Assembly (NCBI GenBank): GCA_037447655.1
Contig: JBBHKE010000508.1
Location: 76,473 to 140,472 of the forward strand
DNA: 64,000 nt
Reading direction: 5' to 3'
Source: Zygnema cylindricum
Taxonomy: Eukaryota > Streptophyta > Zygnematophyceae > Zygnematales > Zygnemataceae
Part shown: one piece after another, positions 30,663 through 40,400 of the stretch
Numbering within the stretch: the stretch's first letter is position 1
Layout: each line of letters starts with the position of its first letter
Notes under the pieces: model-generated
The model's input: the letters and a program-made list of their open reading frames with translations, nothing else
Told to the model about the DNA's origin: nothing
Databases searched by the model: none
Program-made: the position numbers and the translations under genes

Positions 30663-31205
30663 ATGAAGAAGAGAGAAAAGTACACAGAAATTCTACAAAG
30701 GCAACAATGTGCTTTTGGAGGTATAAGGGAAGTAAAGAGAGAGGAGGTACTTGAGGATGTCGAGGAGTGTAGATTGTATGACTTTGAAATGGGAAAGTCA
30801 GATCTAGGATCCATATGTGAAAATGGGAAAGATAAAATTAATGAGGATAATTTTATAGATATTTTGAAAACAGAAAAGTGGTCGGAAAGGGAGACTTCAA
30901 CGGATTCCGAGGAAAGGGGAGAAGTGACACTCGAAAGGGTTTTAAAGGATTGGGGAGAAGAGGAATATTTAATGAAAGGTTTAGAGGAGGAGAAATACTT
31001 ATTGGGGATAAATTTAGAAAGAGAGAGTGGAAAAAAATCTATGGGAGAGAGTGAGGAAAGTTCATTTTTTGGGGGTAACTGGTTTGAAATCACTAAAAAG
31101 AGTGATGACATTTATGAGGGTGTGCCTGTAAAAGGGTTAGCATCTGGGTGTATGTTGCAGATTGGAAATGGGGTAGGCTGTTTGGATTGCAAGAGGGAAA
31201 TTTGA
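30663..31205 (+). CDS. Element C mosaic ORF (180 codons), internally deleted gag-pol
   Basis: An open frame starting MKKREKYTEILQRQQCAFGG. By eye it is stitched from short pieces of a copia polyprotein. Its start matches the gag-protease linker of the relatives (EIPRRQKCAYGG). Residues near 110-125 (EEEKYLLGINLERESGKK) match the RT block EAKYILGIQMERDKGKR. The end (SDDIYEGVPVKGLASGCMLQ, IGNGVGCLDCK) matches RNase H (SDASYGDAPMRRCTSGYVLY). The long Lys/Glu-rich stretch between has no match I recognise. No protease, integrase, YVDD or RNase H active site survives. Whether the open frame is selected or chance is unknown; no independent gene function is claimed. Confidence 0.6.
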   Translation: MKKREKYTEILQRQQCAFGGIREVKREEVLEDVEECRLYDFEMGKSDLGSICENGKDKINEDNFIDILKTEKWSERETSTDSEERGEVTLERVLKDWGEEEYLMKGLEEEKYLLGINLERESGKKSMGESEESSFFGGNWFEITKKSDDIYEGVPVKGLASGCMLQIGNGVGCLDCKREI

Positions 31206-31452
31206 TTTAGTGTGGATGGAAAAGAGATGGGGTGGATAAAATCTTGGCTCGGATTTATGAAAAGTGAAATGCTAAAATGTGTGGTACAATTATTATTCGT
31301 GTTCATCAAATGCACTATTTTAAATACAAGAATATTTTTCGTGTATTTATGAAAAGAAAAGGAAAAAGAAAGAAAAAAAACGGGGGATGAGGGGGTATTT
31401 GTTTATTTGTTTGTGAGAGCTGAATGGAAAAGAGACTAGAAAATAAGGGGAG
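31206..31452 (+). other. Element C 3' untranslated region with polypurine tract
   Basis: AT-rich stretch with A-runs around 31345-31385 and a final purine tract GAAAATAAGGGGAG (31439-31452) against the 3' LTR. No coding sequence. Confidence 0.65.
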
Positions 31453-32556
31453 TGTTGATATTTGAGTATTTTCAGGCATATTAGGATAGAAAAGCGGGCT
31501 GCCTACCAACTCCCTCAAGCCCACTTTGTCATAGTCCTGAAGGCGGATTGGAGCTAGAGCCATGGTTACTAACAAAGAGAAGATAGGGGTGATAGGTAAA
31601 TTACCAAAGTACTTGACGGATGAGAATTGATCCTGGTACCTACCGTCCGTCAAGTCACCCGTAGCCAGTAGCTTTGTCCGTTTAGTTGAGGACTAGTGCT
31701 AAGGTATAATGGGTTTGATATGTGCATAAACATTTACACGTAGGATTTTCCATTTAACTGGATTACGGTTTATTGGACATAGAATCAGTTGTACTATTAG
31801 TACCGGACGAAACAAACAGTACGGACATTTGTTTCGACGGTCCTTATTTAATACCGATATCAATCAGACGGCCGTGGTTAGCGTCGGCTTCGCGGAAAGG
31901 ACAATTTGGCGGTTTGCGGAATCCGCCACTCCGAATGACACGTGGAAACATCATACGGGTTTAAGGAAAATCCAAAACGGAAGAGAACAAATCCGGATGT
32001 GACAAATGTCGCATAATGGCGACGTCGTACACTGTCCGTACAGAAAGTACATCGGCATTTGTACTTTATTGTACGGTACAGTCTTGTGATTGGTCAGTAC
32101 CTCAGTACTTGGGGGTTTAGAGAGGGGTTCAGGACTTAGAATATTTTGGGTTGGTAGCCGCCTCTCCCAGAGAGCACCTTGTATAAAAGGCAAACTTTGG
32201 CCAGCCATATCTATCAATCCACTTGACCAATTTCAGTGATTCTTGTTGCTGCGGACTCAAGGGAGTCTTGGCTACACAAAGGTGTAGTCGGTTAGAGTTT
32301 TTGCCTGTCAGGGTGGCTGCATTTCTAAGGGAAAGTCAAAGTGGGTGAATGTGTCCAAATCTCTTATTCTAATTTTGCATTCTGTGGTGGAACTGAGCAC
32401 TCAAAAAGTCTTATTTCACAGGGGTGAACCTGTAATGGGGTTTTGATTGTCAAAGGGTCAATCATTTGGGTTTATATAAACTTGGAGTCGGCACTATCTA
32501 GATTAGTTTCTTTTGATCTGCGAATTCTGTGTGGCAATGGAGCCTATAGAATTTCA
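31453..32556 (+). repeat. 3' LTR of element C (1104 bp)
   Basis: Begins TGTTGATATTTGAGTATTTT and ends GAATTTCA. It has a TATA box at 32182-32189 and an LTR-encoded ATG (MEPIEFQ) in the position where gag starts in the relatives. An antisense A-box-like and B-box-like pair is present around 31615-31700, but the T-run is not. Confidence 0.85.
32182..32189 (+). promoter_or_regulatory. TATA box of the element C LTR
   Basis: TATAAAAG within the CTTGTATAAAAGGC context shared with family A LTRs, about 370 bases before the LTR end. Confidence 0.5.
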
Positions 32557-32835
32557 GAGTCCCAAGTTCACCTAACGTGCACATGTAAATGGTCGATCTA
32601 GCGATTCCCAATCAACTTTGCCCGCACATGGGTTGTTGTGGCGCTAAAGACTTCATTTGTCATTATTTTCATCGGATGCGTAGGTGGGTTATTAATAAAC
32701 GTGGTCGCAACACGCATTTTTAGTCGAAACCTCGTTGCATGTTTTCAATATGTCGACAAATAACTTGGTTTTCGCCCTTTTGCAGTTCTTCTTAATGGTT
32801 AATAGGGTTGTGACCACCAGCTAACGACGGGTTGT
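32557..32835 (+). repeat. ~312-bp tandem repeat array, right part
   Basis: Completes the unit interrupted at 3319: the CCCAAGTTCACC to GCTAACGACG distance is the same (about 254 bases) as in the unit starting at 2957. The array ends at GGGTTGTAAGC. Confidence 0.85.
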
Positions 32836-33610
32836 AAGCAACCACACACGAGATAGAATATGCAAGTAATAACTTCATAGGTTATTCATACTTTTCAATG
32901 GAGACGATATACAAACAAACAAGTATAATTAGACACTGTTGGGAATTATGAAATCCCTCAATATCATTCGCTAAAATAAAAGTGTAAACATAAGCGTAAG
33001 TATACAAAGTCAAACAAGTATAATTAGACATTGTTGGGAATTATTAAAACCCTACATACCATTCGCTAAAACAAAAATTGTAAACATAAGCTTAAGTGCA
33101 TGGCTTTCTTTGATGAATGGTTGTTTATTATAGAGCGCAAATCAAAAGCATATCATCCACGCTATAATGAATAAAAAGTTATATTGTAACAACAATTCTC
33201 CAGTGGAACAAACGTTAAAATTAAACGCTTTCATAACATCGATAAGTTCTACAATTGGGACATAAAGTTGCATGACTTATATGCACAAATGTTTTAAAGC
33301 ATACCTATAGAATGATATTAACAATGAAACATGGGTTTGTATTGCCACAATTGGCCCTTCAAAGCGCACCAACAATTAAGCTTTGTGAACATTTTATAAC
33401 TTCGTGATAAGATAAAAAAATAATGCTCGTAACTAATATACTCCAACTAAACGTTTTATAGGTATCCGCAATTCTAATTATTCTTAATGAAATATCCATG
33501 AAATTTTTACAAACCATATTATTAAAGTAACAAAAACGGGTTTTTGGTCGAAACCTCGTTATTAAAGCAAAGGTACAATATTGTAAATGATAATTTACAA
33601 ACCCTATTCA
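32836..33610. other. Non-coding AT-rich stretch
   Basis: No gene seen. A ~60-bp direct repeat (ACAAGTATAATTAGACA... near 32920 and 33015) with matching ATTCGCTAAAA and GTAAACATAAGC blocks suggests a local duplication of about 95 bases. Confidence 0.5.
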
Positions 33611-33686
33611 TAGTTTGGTGTAAGGAGATGTGGCAGACTGCAATCTAATAGTTTGGTATAAGGAGACGTGGCAGACTGCAATTTAC
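33611..33686 (+). repeat. 38-bp direct repeat, two copies
   Basis: TAGTTTGGT(G/A)TAAGGAGA starts at 33611 and 33649, with the rest of the unit (GTGGCAGACTGCAAT) also repeated. Confidence 0.8.
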
Positions 33687-33716
33687 TATCTTAAATATAA
33701 TTAGCTAACTTTAGTT

Positions 33717-33890
33717 CATAGTTCAAAAGTAGGTGAAAGTACACCTATACAATATGCCTATTGTACGCTAAAAATACAATATACCCTTAAGACCCATATT
33801 GTATTGGCGGAAAAATGAAATAAAATAGTAACAGGGTTGAGTTGCACATGGATCAATAGAGAATTAAACGTCATGTCTAAATTTGAAAAA
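33717..33890 (+). repeat. 174-bp dispersed repeat, copy 1
   Basis: Starts CATAGTTCAAAAGTAGGTGA and ends TCTAAATTTGAAAA. A near-identical copy of the same length and orientation lies at 44739-44912, just upstream of the importin-like gene. No terminal inverted repeats, poly-A tail or coding frame are obvious, so the class is unknown. Confidence 0.85.
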
Positions 33891-33946
33891 AATAACGGAC
33901 AAAAAAATATTTTTTTTGTGAGCTTTGAGCGACTTTTTATTTAAAC

Positions 33947-34132
33947 CGTCAGATTCGGACGATCGTACGGTCGCTGATCAACGTAGCGATCTAAGAAGAT
34001 CACATGAAAAGCATATAACACAACTTACGATAGGACTATCGTCAGATTTGGACGATCGGACGATCGCTGATCAAAGTAGCGACTTAAGACGGTCACATGA
34101 AAAGCCCATAACACAACTTACGATGAAGGCGC
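33947..34132 (+). repeat. 93-bp tandem duplication
   Basis: Two units start CGTCAGATT at 33947 and 34040 and share GATCACATGAAAAGC-like and AACACAACTTACGAT blocks. As 93 is a multiple of 3, the open frame across them repeats SDxDDRT(V/I)ADQ; that frame is probably not a gene. Confidence 0.8.
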
Positions 34133-34281
34133 CGACAAAAGACCTACAATAGAAACGCCTACGTTTTAACTATGCTTTAGTTTGATTCACATCGAATCAA
34201 TATGATTTAGGGCCAACAGAGCCGTGTGCGAATCACTGTTATTGATGACTTTACGAAAAAATGAAACGTTTAAGCGACATA

Positions 34282-35335
34282 TGTAGAAACTAATGTTTTT
34301 TTTATTAGTATTTTCTAGGTCTGAGAAGAAATATAGAAGTCGAGGCAGTCTATCTCTAACTTCTCTCTCCAACTCTCAACCTTGTCGCATTCACTGAGAA
34401 ATCGGAGAGGAAGCTAGAGCCATGGCTACCTTGGCTATACTGAGGTTTACGGGAATTTTTATATTAGGGTTTATTTATTTATTTAAAAGGAATGTGCCGG
34501 CGGCAGGATTTGATCCTTGTACCTGCCGGCCGGCAGTCAGGAAATAGCCGGTAGCCTTAGCCGTTAAGTCTAGCCGTAGTGTTACGTAGCATATAGTTTG
34601 ATATTTATTTAAACATGTATACGTTCGATAAACCATTTAACTGTAATGAATTACGGGATACATAGATCCAGTAATACGTAATGCACGACTTACGGTACGG
34701 ACATTAATCAGTACCGCGCATTTTGTTTCATAAATGAAACAAATACCGCGCATGTATTTATTACGGCCACGATTAAATCCGAATTTAATCGGACGGCCAC
34801 GATTAGCGCCGAGATCGCGGAGGAAGATTTCAGCGGTTTGTGGCCATCGCCACATCAGATGACGCGTGGCGAAATTCCGTTGGATTGTGGAATCTCCGGA
34901 GATTATGGCACCGAATCCGGATTTGACATGTGTCGACATTTTGGACATGTCGTACAATGTCCGTACATAAAGTACACCGGCAGCTGTACTTTTGCGTACG
35001 GAACTCAATTCTGATTGGTTCCGTACATCAGTAGATAGAGTCTGTGAGAGAGATAGGACTTAGAAAAATTAGAAGATAGGACCCCCTCTCCCAGAGAGCT
35101 TCTGTACAAAAGGTCAACTTTGACCCTCCATAACTTACTGCTCAGGGGAGCAAATTCAGAGATTCTTTTTGCAACCGACTCAAAGGAGTCTTTTCTTTAT
35201 AGGGGTGGAGGTGGTCAGGGTTTTTGTCTGCCAGGGTGGCAGTTATTTTTGCTGGAACACAAAGGGGTCAGGATTATCCTAGAGGCTTATTGGAAGCTGT
35301 CTACTCTGAGGACTTATGGAGGTCTCAGAGTTTCA
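34282..35335 (+). repeat. 5' LTR of B2 (1054 bp)
   Basis: TGTAGAAACTAATG to GAGTTTCA. Similar to the B LTRs. It has an antisense tRNA-like module at about 34480-34585 and GTAC-rich motifs around 34950-35010. Confidence 0.9.
34480..34585 (-). promoter_or_regulatory. tRNA-like Pol III-type module in the B2 LTR
   Basis: On the minus strand: A-box-like TAGACTTAACGGCTAAGGC, then GGATCAAATCC at 34516-34506 (a T-arm-like stem), then TTTT near 34492-34489. Same order and spacing as in the B LTR. Confidence 0.5.
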
Positions 35336-35350
35336 GGTTATGGGCCCACC
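35336..35350 (+). promoter_or_regulatory. Primer-binding site of B2
   Basis: GGTTATGGGCCCACC, directly after the LTR CA; identical to the B site at 4636. Complementary to the initiator tRNA-Met anticodon arm and part of the gag frame (MEVSEFQ, VMGPPS). Confidence 0.7.
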
Positions 35351-36667
35351 CTCTAGGGTACCAATCTTTAATGGAACTGGCTTCATATACTGGGAAAGTA
35401 TGATGATAGGAGCTCTATGCGAAAAAAGGTTTTGAAGGAGACGACCACACCAATAGCAACTGGTTCGATATTCATGTCACCTATTCCGAGGAACGAGGAG
35501 AATGATACTGAAACCTGGGACTTCAACAATATGGCGGCAAAGCACTTCATCCTACGCCATCTCACTCAAGGACTTGCATGTCCTCATTTGCAGGTAGAAA
35601 GAGCATCCGATCTTTGGATGGCTCTCATAGAGATGTACCGAAGTGGTACGATTCAGCAACAACAGTTGGCTGATCAGAAAGTTAAGGAGTATGTATACAA
35701 AGGGGGAAATATGTTGGATTTTTGCAATGAGCTTGCTACACTCTTCATGGAGCTACACAGTGCGGGAAAAGATTTCAGTGAAAAAGAAAAGGTTAACTGT
35801 TTACTGATGAAGTTACCTGATGAGTTCGTAAACATAGTTTACCGTGTGCAGGACTTGCCTGACTCAAGGTGGATATGGAACTCAGTGGTAGGGATGATTC
35901 TCGTTCAAGAGAATACGATTGAGATCCGAAGGGGAGGAAAGAGTGGCCAAGCCTTGGCAACAGCGACTGATTGGAGGAACAGGGATTCTCGAAAACCGGT
36001 CGGAAACTATGGGGGTAGGGAGCAGAAAAAACAGGCCGATGAGTTCGAACCAAGGGCTCCCAAAGGACTATGTCACTTTTGTAAGAAACCGGGGCACTAT
36101 ATGGCAGAGTGCACTAAGCTAACCGGGCTTCGGTTAAAGGAGGGGCAGACCGGTGGTACCCCGAGAGGAAAGAAAAACGCCTTTGTCACACAGGTACTTG
36201 AGGCTGAATCCGAGGACGAGGACGATGAGCTCCTTTTGGATGAGGAGTTGGAGGCGAAAAATGAGGTCGAAATTCCACGAAGGCAGAAATGTGCTTACGG
36301 TGGATTGAAAGGTGAAGCAGGCTGGATTGTAGATTCAGGTGCCTCCATGCACATGTGTAAGGATAAACACCTGTTTACTAAGATAAGAAAGATTCCCACC
36401 GTAGAGATAGAGTACGGGGATGGGAGGATAATCACCACTACTCTTGTAGGATCGGTAGATCTAAAAGTGTTAGTAGAAGGAAAGACATCCATAATAACAT
36501 TCTCCGATGTATTATTTATTCCGGAGCTGAACAAAAATCTTATCTCTACATCAGTATTAGATGATAAGGGTTTTTTTACTAGCACTAGGGAAGGAGTTTT
36601 TACTGCTAGTTTTGAGGATGATGTCTATTTCATTGCTGAGAAAGGTAGCCATGGGATGTTAGGCTGA
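35340..36667 (+). CDS. B2 gag-protease (frameshifted near its start)
   Basis: The first segment MGPPSRVPIFNGTGFIYWES runs to a stop at about 35433. A deletion relative to B and C shifts the frame, and the main frame 35417-36667 (416 codons) continues. In it: gag helices (WDFNNMAAKHFILRHLTQGL, MLDFCNELATLFMEL, KVNCLLMKLPDEF), the zinc knuckle CHFCKKPGHYMAEC around residue 220, an acidic linker, and the protease motif WIVDSGASMHMC with the active Asp intact. It ends GSHGMLG through a small indel, and integrase continues in another frame. This is the best preserved gag-protease in the window, but it is not a complete polyprotein. Confidence 0.87.
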
Positions 36668-37152
36668 TTTTAAGTAATGAAAAGAAGAAACTTTATTATG
36701 CTGGTGTTCATGATATTATGATGTGGCATAAGAGGCTTGGGCATGTGAATCTAGATAAGTTAAGAGAGATGAAAAAGATGGGAGTGGTGGAAGGGATTCA
36801 GTTCAGTGAGAGTGATGATATAAGTGATGATAGTGGATGTGCTCAAGGTAAAGCACACAGATTACCCTTTCTTAAGTCAGCCACCTATAAGGGAGAAAAA
36901 ATTCTAGATCTAGTACACACAGATATTTGGGGACCGGCTAAAGTGCCCTCACCGGGGGGGAAGAGATTTATGATGACTATAACTGATGATTGGTCTCGGT
37001 ATTCCCGGGTATATTTTTTGAAAAACAAGTCCGAAGCTGAGGATTGTTTTAGACAATATAAAGCATGGAGCGAAAAACTCCATGAAACTCCAATCAAGAG
37101 AGTAAGGAGTGACAATGGTGGAGAGTATACTTCTAACCAGATTGAGGATTTT

Positions 37153-37153
<1 letters not shown>
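36668..37153 (+). pseudogene. B2 integrase, N-terminal half
   Basis: The frame 36718-37155 carries MWHKRLGHVNLDKLREMKKM and SGCAQGKAHRLPF (the first Cys of the HHCC site reads Asp or Ser), then TITDDWSRYSRVYFLKNKSE and RVRSDNGGEYTSNQIEDF. The first two catalytic Asp are present; the Glu lies beyond the truncation. Confidence 0.87.

Positions 37154-37200
<47 letters not shown>
37154..37200. repeat. (AG)n microsatellite
   Basis: About 23 uninterrupted AG dinucleotides mark the junction between the truncated B2 element and the gene island. Arg-Glu and Ser-Leu frames across it are artefacts. Confidence 0.95.
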
Positions 37201-37202
<2 letters not shown>

Positions 37203-37452
37203 CTCAAAAATAAAGGTGACAATAGGCGCTAGCCAAAAGAGGTAAACGGGCATTACAACAAGGGGGAGAAAAATGCGTTCCATATCAATGTAATGTACAG
37301 ATTGCAGTTTCTTGCAAAAACGCATAAGATTTCTGTTGAATAAATGCATAGGCCAAGAAACAGGCCAAAAAACAATTCCCCAATTTCAACTTTCAATGGG
37401 CATTAAAATCCATATGACTCACCACCAGTATGATTTTGCCAAGGAAACTTAC
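37201..37452. other. Partial intron of the EDR1/CTR1-like gene
   Basis: Follows the donor site after the 37453-37556 exon (CTAC then GTAAGT on the minus strand). No further exon is recognisable before the GA repeat and the retroelement. Confidence 0.55.
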
Positions 37453-40400
37453 GTAGCAATTTTTGTTGCACGTAAAGCTGGATTAGGGGCTGACTGGGCA
37501 AAAGATGCAGCTTGCATCTCTAACTGCCGTAAATCCGCATCACGTTGCCTATCTACCTGGTCCAAATAAGCCCAGCAAAACAAAAGGAATAATAGAGAGG
37601 GAAAGGAAGAGAGGTGAGAGAGAGGGCGAGAGAGAGGGTAGAGGGGAGGAAAGGTGGAAGAAAGAAGGGAGTTAGGGTCTGGACTAATAGAAAACAGCAC
37701 AAACAGCTTGTGTATTCCCAATGACAAGAGAACAGATACAGATATGACTAGGTCAACTTATTCTCCATATATATTGCAACCTCACAGCAGGATAAGTTGT
37801 GGGGAACTGCCTACTTGCAAAACTTCCACAGTCGTATCCAGTGGCAAAGCATGAAGAGCAAAGAGAGGAGGCACCCTCCCCATCAAAGCAGCATCTGTAC
37901 ACATGCCCCAAACTTGTGGGCCCAATCCCCAAACAGCATAAAATCTGTCTTCCAGTTTGTCATTGTGACCAAGGCTCTGAGATGCCTGCAAAATCACACA
38001 CAACTTAAACAAGTCAGAAATTTCCTGAGCACAGACGCAGAGAGGGAGAAGGAAGAGGGAGAGGGACGGGGAGGTTGCCAGAAATAGAAGTAAAAACGGG
38101 CCACAAGCACTGCAACACAAAATCCTGAGCTCCACGACTTTGTGAAAAACTCAGAAAGAATGGTGGGAATTCAATGATGCCAATAATAAAGCGACTGCTT
38201 TTGAAAGTATTTCAGGTCAACCCAATCTCTAATACTTCAGTACCCAAAAATAAAAGAATGATAAAGAAACATATATTCCTGAGTCCACGATTCTACAACA
38301 GGGTTCAAACAGAAAAACAACTGAAGTATGGACATCTCAGTAAAAGCTTCAAATAACAATGCTTCCAGCTTTATAATTGAAAACACATACAACCTACACC
38401 AGCGCTTGCCTGCGGAACAAAGAGAATTTCAACGAAAAATGTCGCTGTCGCAGATTCTGTCATAGTTTCAACACACTGGAGGAGAAGTTACAGCATGATT
38501 GCAAGTCTCACCCAGAAACGATAAACTGTGCATTCCACTTGACTTAGACCCCGAGGAGGCTCTCCTCCTGAACCTTTAGATCCCCTCCGACCATGCTTTG
38601 GAGCCATTTCAAAATCATTTACAATAGCAGCTTCAGCAGCCAGTCGCAAAGCAAGTGCCAGCTGCAACTTGAAATCTTCGCCTGCTTGATCGTAGTCGAT
38701 CTTATTCGAATCATCCTGAACCAACCCAAAACTCCCGCACCTGCTTTTGGTATTCAGAAGGCTTTGTCTGGCTACTGTATTTGCCTACAATGTTTACATT
38801 AGCAATTGACAATGTGTTCATGAGCTTGAAAGCATCATGGTCGACCCTGTCCTGTGACATAACTGTAAAGATCCTGATATGGCTCTTAAAGGTGAAAAAC
38901 AGGGACCTGTTTTCTAGCTCTCAACTGGATATAACCAGTTAAATCCTTCAAAAAATTTCCACTTCATGCCAGGAAAATTTATTCAGACTGAACATGTAGA
39001 AGCGAAACGATTCCAAACTAGCTCTAACAGTGGCCGAACTTTCTGGATCTTCAACCTGACAATTGGTTTTTCACAGGAAACTACAGCTGTAACAAAGTAG
39101 AGGGGAAAAATAACCACTGCCCTTCCAAAAGACATTTCAGCGAGACTATTTTGACACTTCTCGACAGGCAACCAAGTAAACGGGACTGTCTAACAAACTG
39201 CAACATTGTTTTAACCTTCGGTATGCAAAAAAATAGTGCAGTGACCGTGTTTCTCAGCCCAGGAGTCCAATGACGCCTGCTTCATACATCTTGCATCTTC
39301 AAAAGCATTTTGAAAAAACAGATACTATAATAGGATATGCTGCTCAGTCCTCTGATATTTTCAATCCTCCTGTTCCTCATTTTTTCCCCCTTTACAATTT
39401 GCAAACAACATGCTACTTCCTCCCTCTCCTTTCAATAAGGGATACTACTCACCACCTACCTCTTTCTGCATCTGTCAAAGAAGCTTCCGCTTAGCAGAGG
39501 CAGAACCAAAAAAAAAAAAAACTCCTTATTACAGGAGTTTGGCTTTGTTGCTAACAAGGAATCACTATTTTTGACAAAGGTTATCTCTGAAAGGTCCCAA
39601 CGAGCGTTCCTAAGATCATGAGACATCGAAGTACTCAAAACTCTACTCCAGTCAGCTTCTAAGGCGAGCAAGGCCCATCTGTTCTCATGAGAGATTCAAG
39701 AGTCTCTGAAGACAAAAACTTTTTCATCGTTGCCGTTCTTAACTGAATAATTTCTTTCCGATTCCTGTAGGCTTTCAGTTAAACTATCAGCTAAAACAAC
39801 CCTTAAAAAATCTAAGCGGCACTAATAAAGGATGCCAATCTCCCCGGATATTCATCCACCTATTGTATTAAGCATAGTCTAGTGACATTCTGAACTGAGT
39901 GAGGAGGTTCAAGCTATGTGATATATACCAATTTTGCGAAACCCTGAGCAACAAGCCAAAAAATCAAAAATAGAAGCGCCCAAACTGGATGTGAAAACAT
40001 GCACACATTGACAGTAGTGAAACCAAAACGCTAAACGCAGCACAGCATAGCACAGTGGAGAGCATTTGAACTCCTAACCGGCTCTTTCACTGACTAGGGC
40101 AAACAGCAGTTTAGAATGAGTAGAAACTCCTGAATTTTGCAAATCCTGTGAATCAATGAATGGCGGGAGCTGCCTAAAACGAGGCAGATCAAAATCCATA
40201 GCTGCATAGGACCAAAGGTCAGCAGAGATAAGTGCTTCTTCAAGTTCTAGGCTCGAAAGGGTGAGCAACAGTCTTGGTCTGAAGACGAATGGTATGGCGG
40301 TCTAAATGGCAGGGCAGCAATGCCAGATTTATCCCGAGTAAAGAGTATGATGTCTTAGGCCATACCGCCCAGAAAAACTTTTGGATCCCAAAGGGGACAT

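Larger units (their letters stand above)
3320..32556 (+). mobile_element. Copia element C, host of the nested insertions
   Basis: C is a plus-strand element inserted in the ~312-bp repeat array. Its own sequence is only 3320-3648 and 30489-32556; element B and three later insertions lie between. The left end keeps about 45 bases of the LTR start (TTGATATTTGAGTATTTTC) and then jumps into gag, so most of the 5' LTR is deleted. The 3' LTR (31453-32556) is complete. I see no clear target duplication: GCCAC on the left, GAGTC on the right. The coding part is heavily deleted, so C looks non-autonomous. Confidence 0.75.
34282..37153 (+). mobile_element. Copia element B2 (B-type), 3'-truncated
   Basis: A complete 5' LTR, primer-binding site, gag, protease and half of integrase, then an abrupt end at a GA microsatellite (37154-37200) in the residues QIEDF. 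RT, RNase H and the 3' LTR are absent. Beyond the microsatellite lies an intron of the EDR1/CTR1-like gene. B2 keeps longer open frames than B. Confidence 0.9.

Noticed and set aside
33925-34152. 75-codon frame with repeated SDxDDRTxADQ
   Set aside because: Explained by a 93-bp duplication whose length is a multiple of three; no neighbours or motif support a gene.
40074-40268. Possible extra exon of the EDR1/CTR1-like gene (EEALISADLWSYAAMDFDLP)
   Set aside because: It looks protein-like, but I found no acceptor/donor pair that keeps phase between the neighbouring exons. Left as intron.
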